Source of the DNA: a virus
DNA length: 33,069 nt
Virus record (IMG/VR): IMGVR_UViG_3300000116_000029
Location: 12,805 to 45,873 of that record
Strand: one strand, 5' to 3'
The notes under the pieces are model-generated. The model did not search any database, was not told the DNA's origin, and saw only the letters and a list, made by a program, of their open reading frames with translations. The translations under genes and the position numbers were made by a program. Positions 31,692 to 33,069 of this stretch are shown here, one piece after another. Every line of letters starts with the position of its first letter. The stretch's first letter is position 1.

Positions 31692-32674
31692 ATCGGGTAC
31701 CTCGCTTGTAGTGGCTCTGCAAATGATTGTGCTTGGTCTGCAATACGTTGCATATCCCACTTAGCACAAAACTTCATAAGACGCATACCTACTTGTTGTA
31801 CTTCTTTTGGCGTCATATGATCTTCAATTACGTTGTTAATAATACTTCTAATATTACCGGGTTGTGCTGTCAAGTCACACAGTGTAACATTTCTTGTGTA
31901 GTCATCTAGTACACGATGTTCGTCACCGTTGTGATCAGTCCAACGTTGTAACATCATATTGTTCCAGTTGTAGCCTTTGTTGTCTTTGTCTGCAAATGCT
32001 TCAATAAGACCAACTTTGTTCTTTGTGCCTTTCTTACGTACACCAGGGTAAGCACTAAACACATTGTCACTAGTGTCGCCACGCATACACTTTTCAAACA
32101 GCATAAATTCTGGATTAGGAGCAGGCTTGTCTTCTTTAGTTTTCTTGTCAATAACAGATAAGCCTTTGTCGTCAAAGTAGCCTTCGTGTGTAATAGTAAC
32201 GTTTTGTATGCCGTTGTACTGTTTACAGTTAGGTGCAATAAGTTGTGCAAAGTCACCGTCAGTACTAATAATAACATGATTGTCGTTGGGGTGTGCTTGT
32301 ACCCAACCTGCAATAAGGTCATCTGCTTCTAGTTGCGGATGTTGCATAACTGTACAATTAGTTTTAGTAGATACAAAGTCCTTAAATTCATCAAAGCACT
32401 CCCAAAACACTTTATCTTCTTCTGCTTGCGAAGGTGTTAGTGCATCACGAGTCTCTTGTCTATTGCGCTTATATGGCTCATAAAAGTCCTTGCGCCAGCT
32501 ACGACCTTCTAAACAAAACACAACATGATCTGCATTAAAGTCACGCCATGCTTTCTTAACGCCGCTAAGTGTAATATGAAAGGCCATACCGACCTTAGTG
32601 TCAATGTCGCCACGTACTACATGCCTAGCACGAAAGAATGTGTTAGCTGTATCTACTAGAATATAAGTTGCCAT
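31688..32674 (-). CDS. rnh: T4-type RNase H / 5'-3' exonuclease (FEN-1 family)
   Basis: A 328-residue protein of the PIN/FEN nuclease fold. ILVDTAN with D8, YKRNR, EADD with E116/D118/D119, STDGDF with D139/D141, and RGDTSDN with D200/D203 supply the acidic metal-binding residues. A GxRKKGTKNK loop fits the helix-hairpin-helix DNA-binding part. In T4, this enzyme removes RNA primers and short flaps from Okazaki fragments. Length matches T4 RNase H (about 305 residues) plus short insertions. ATG 32674 follows a perfect sigma70 promoter. It is the clearest T4-lineage marker in the window. Confidence 0.9.
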   Translation of the reverse strand: MATYILVDTANTFFRARHVVRGDIDTKVGMAFHITLSGVKKAWRDFNADHVVFCLEGRSWRKDFYEPYKRNRQETRDALTPSQAEEDKVFWECFDEFKDFVSTKTNCTVMQHPQLEADDLIAGWVQAHPNDNHVIISTDGDFAQLIAPNCKQYNGIQNVTITHEGYFDDKGLSVIDKKTKEDKPAPNPEFMLFEKCMRGDTSDNVFSAYPGVRKKGTKNKVGLIEAFADKDNKGYNWNNMMLQRWTDHNGDEHRVLDDYTRNVTLCDLTAQPGNIRSIINNVIEDHMTPKEVQQVGMRLMKFCAKWDMQRIADQAQSFAEPLQARYPI

Positions 32675-32703
32675 TAGTTTGCCTTTATGTAATTTATAGT
32701 ATT

Positions 32704-32732
32704 ATTATAGCACCAGATCTGGCTTGTGTCAA
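32704..32732 (-). promoter_or_regulatory. Consensus sigma70 promoter of the RNase H gene with a palindromic spacer
   Basis: On the minus strand TTGACA (32727-32732), 17 bp, TATAAT (32704-32709), both exact consensus. The spacer contains the perfect 10-bp palindrome CCAGATCTGG (32713-32722), well placed for a regulator. The RNase H ATG lies 30 bases downstream of the -10 box. Confidence 0.85.
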
Positions 32733-32735
32733 CCA

Positions 32736-33069
32736 TTACGATACTTCTGATTTATCTTTGTCAATTGGTACTACATTAATATAGCCCATTTCTCTTGCTG
32801 TTTCAACACCCTGTTCGCCTAATATCTGTACAGCAATAGTTTTAAACCAACCATCAACAATTTCTTCATTAGACTCTCCAGTATAACCTGCATCAAGTAG
32901 TTCTTCAATAAACTGATTATTCCAATCGAGCTCAAAGAAACCGTTCTTAATATTGTCTGGATTAATTTGTGTATCTAATACAGCAACCCACGCTTCGCCT
33001 TTGGTAGTTGCTTCTTCTTTTTCTTTTGCAAGAATAGCTCTACGTTTATCTTGGTTAGTTGTTACTACT
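32736..33069 (-). CDS. C-terminal part of an unassigned phage protein
   Basis: The frame is open to the window edge and stops at TAA 32736-32738; 110 residues are visible. It has a highly charged Lys/Arg/Glu stretch early on (NQDKRRAILAKEKEE), a middle with NGFFELDWNNQFIEELLDAGY, and an acidic end. The N-terminus lies beyond the window. I do not recognise it. It sits just upstream of the RNase H promoter on the same strand. Confidence 0.7.
   Translation of the reverse strand, partial: VVTTNQDKRRAILAKEKEEATTKGEAWVAVLDTQINPDNIKNGFFELDWNNQFIEELLDAGYTGESNEEIVDGWFKTIAVQILGEQGVETAREMGYINVVPIDKDKSEVS

Noticed and set aside
1-33069. CRISPR arrays, tRNAs, IS elements, integrase or att sites
   Set aside because: No regularly spaced repeats, cloverleaf-like sequences, transposase motifs or terminal inverted repeats were found by eye on either strand.

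Overview
The window reads as part of an AT-rich, marine T4-like myovirus genome (a cyanophage- or pelagiphage-type virus; the host cannot be fixed from this sequence). The phage assignment rests on the right-hand third. It holds a T4-type RNase H/5'-3' exonuclease, a marine T4-type tail-fibre-like protein with a tropism-determinant-like N-terminus, a MoxR ATPase plus VWA/metallopeptidase pair, several short tightly packed phage hypotheticals, sigma70-type early promoters and T4-late-like (ATAAATA) boxes. I found no photosynthesis genes, rRNA, tRNA, CRISPR array or IS element.

Layout: (1) 1-7724, plus strand: a partial gene, then four N-twitch radical SAM genes and one TTG-start radical SAM/SPASM gene packed head to tail, then a short-chain dehydrogenase and a 2OG/Fe(II)-type (double-stranded beta-helix, DSBH) protein. 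(2) 7719-8849, minus strand: a fifth N-twitch radical SAM gene. Its start faces a divergent promoter-like 14-bp palindrome. (3) 8890-21128, plus strand: DSBH proteins interleaved with two SPASM-type radical SAMs, a nitroreductase, a TauD-like protein, a fold-type I aminotransferase-like protein, a B12-binding-type radical SAM, a methyltransferase-like protein and a sulfotransferase. (4) 24828-21085, minus strand: a small membrane fatty acid desaturase, a GNAT-like protein, a second SDR and four more DSBH proteins, converging on block 3 with a 44-bp 3' overlap. (5) 33069-24862, minus strand: the phage core and structural genes.

The striking content is blocks 1-4: nine complete radical SAM genes and fourteen DSBH/2OG-oxygenase-like genes in about 24 kb, with hardly any intergenic DNA and most genes overlapping by 4 to about 30 bases. 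Several are paralogues of each other (five N-twitch radical SAMs; a SPASM pair; an 18220/19990/20547 DSBH trio; a 12451/22749 DSBH pair), so local duplication has built the cassette. No glycosyltransferase is recognisable, which argues against an ordinary O-antigen or LPS cluster. The cassette abuts the tail-fibre gene. My inference is a phage-encoded system that makes or modifies a small molecule, lipid, peptide or virion/host surface component by iron-dependent radical and oxygenase chemistry, with PLP, nitroreductase, methyl, sulfo, SDR and desaturase accessories. The substrate cannot be read from the sequence.

Regulation: sigma70-like promoters with 17-bp spacing lie upstream of the RNase H gene, the MoxR gene, the VWA gene and, unusually, inside the cassette ahead of the 10695 gene. 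ATAAATA-type late boxes precede the tail fibre and two small genes. Several cassette genes have a promoter-like box so close to the ATG that a leaderless mRNA is predicted.
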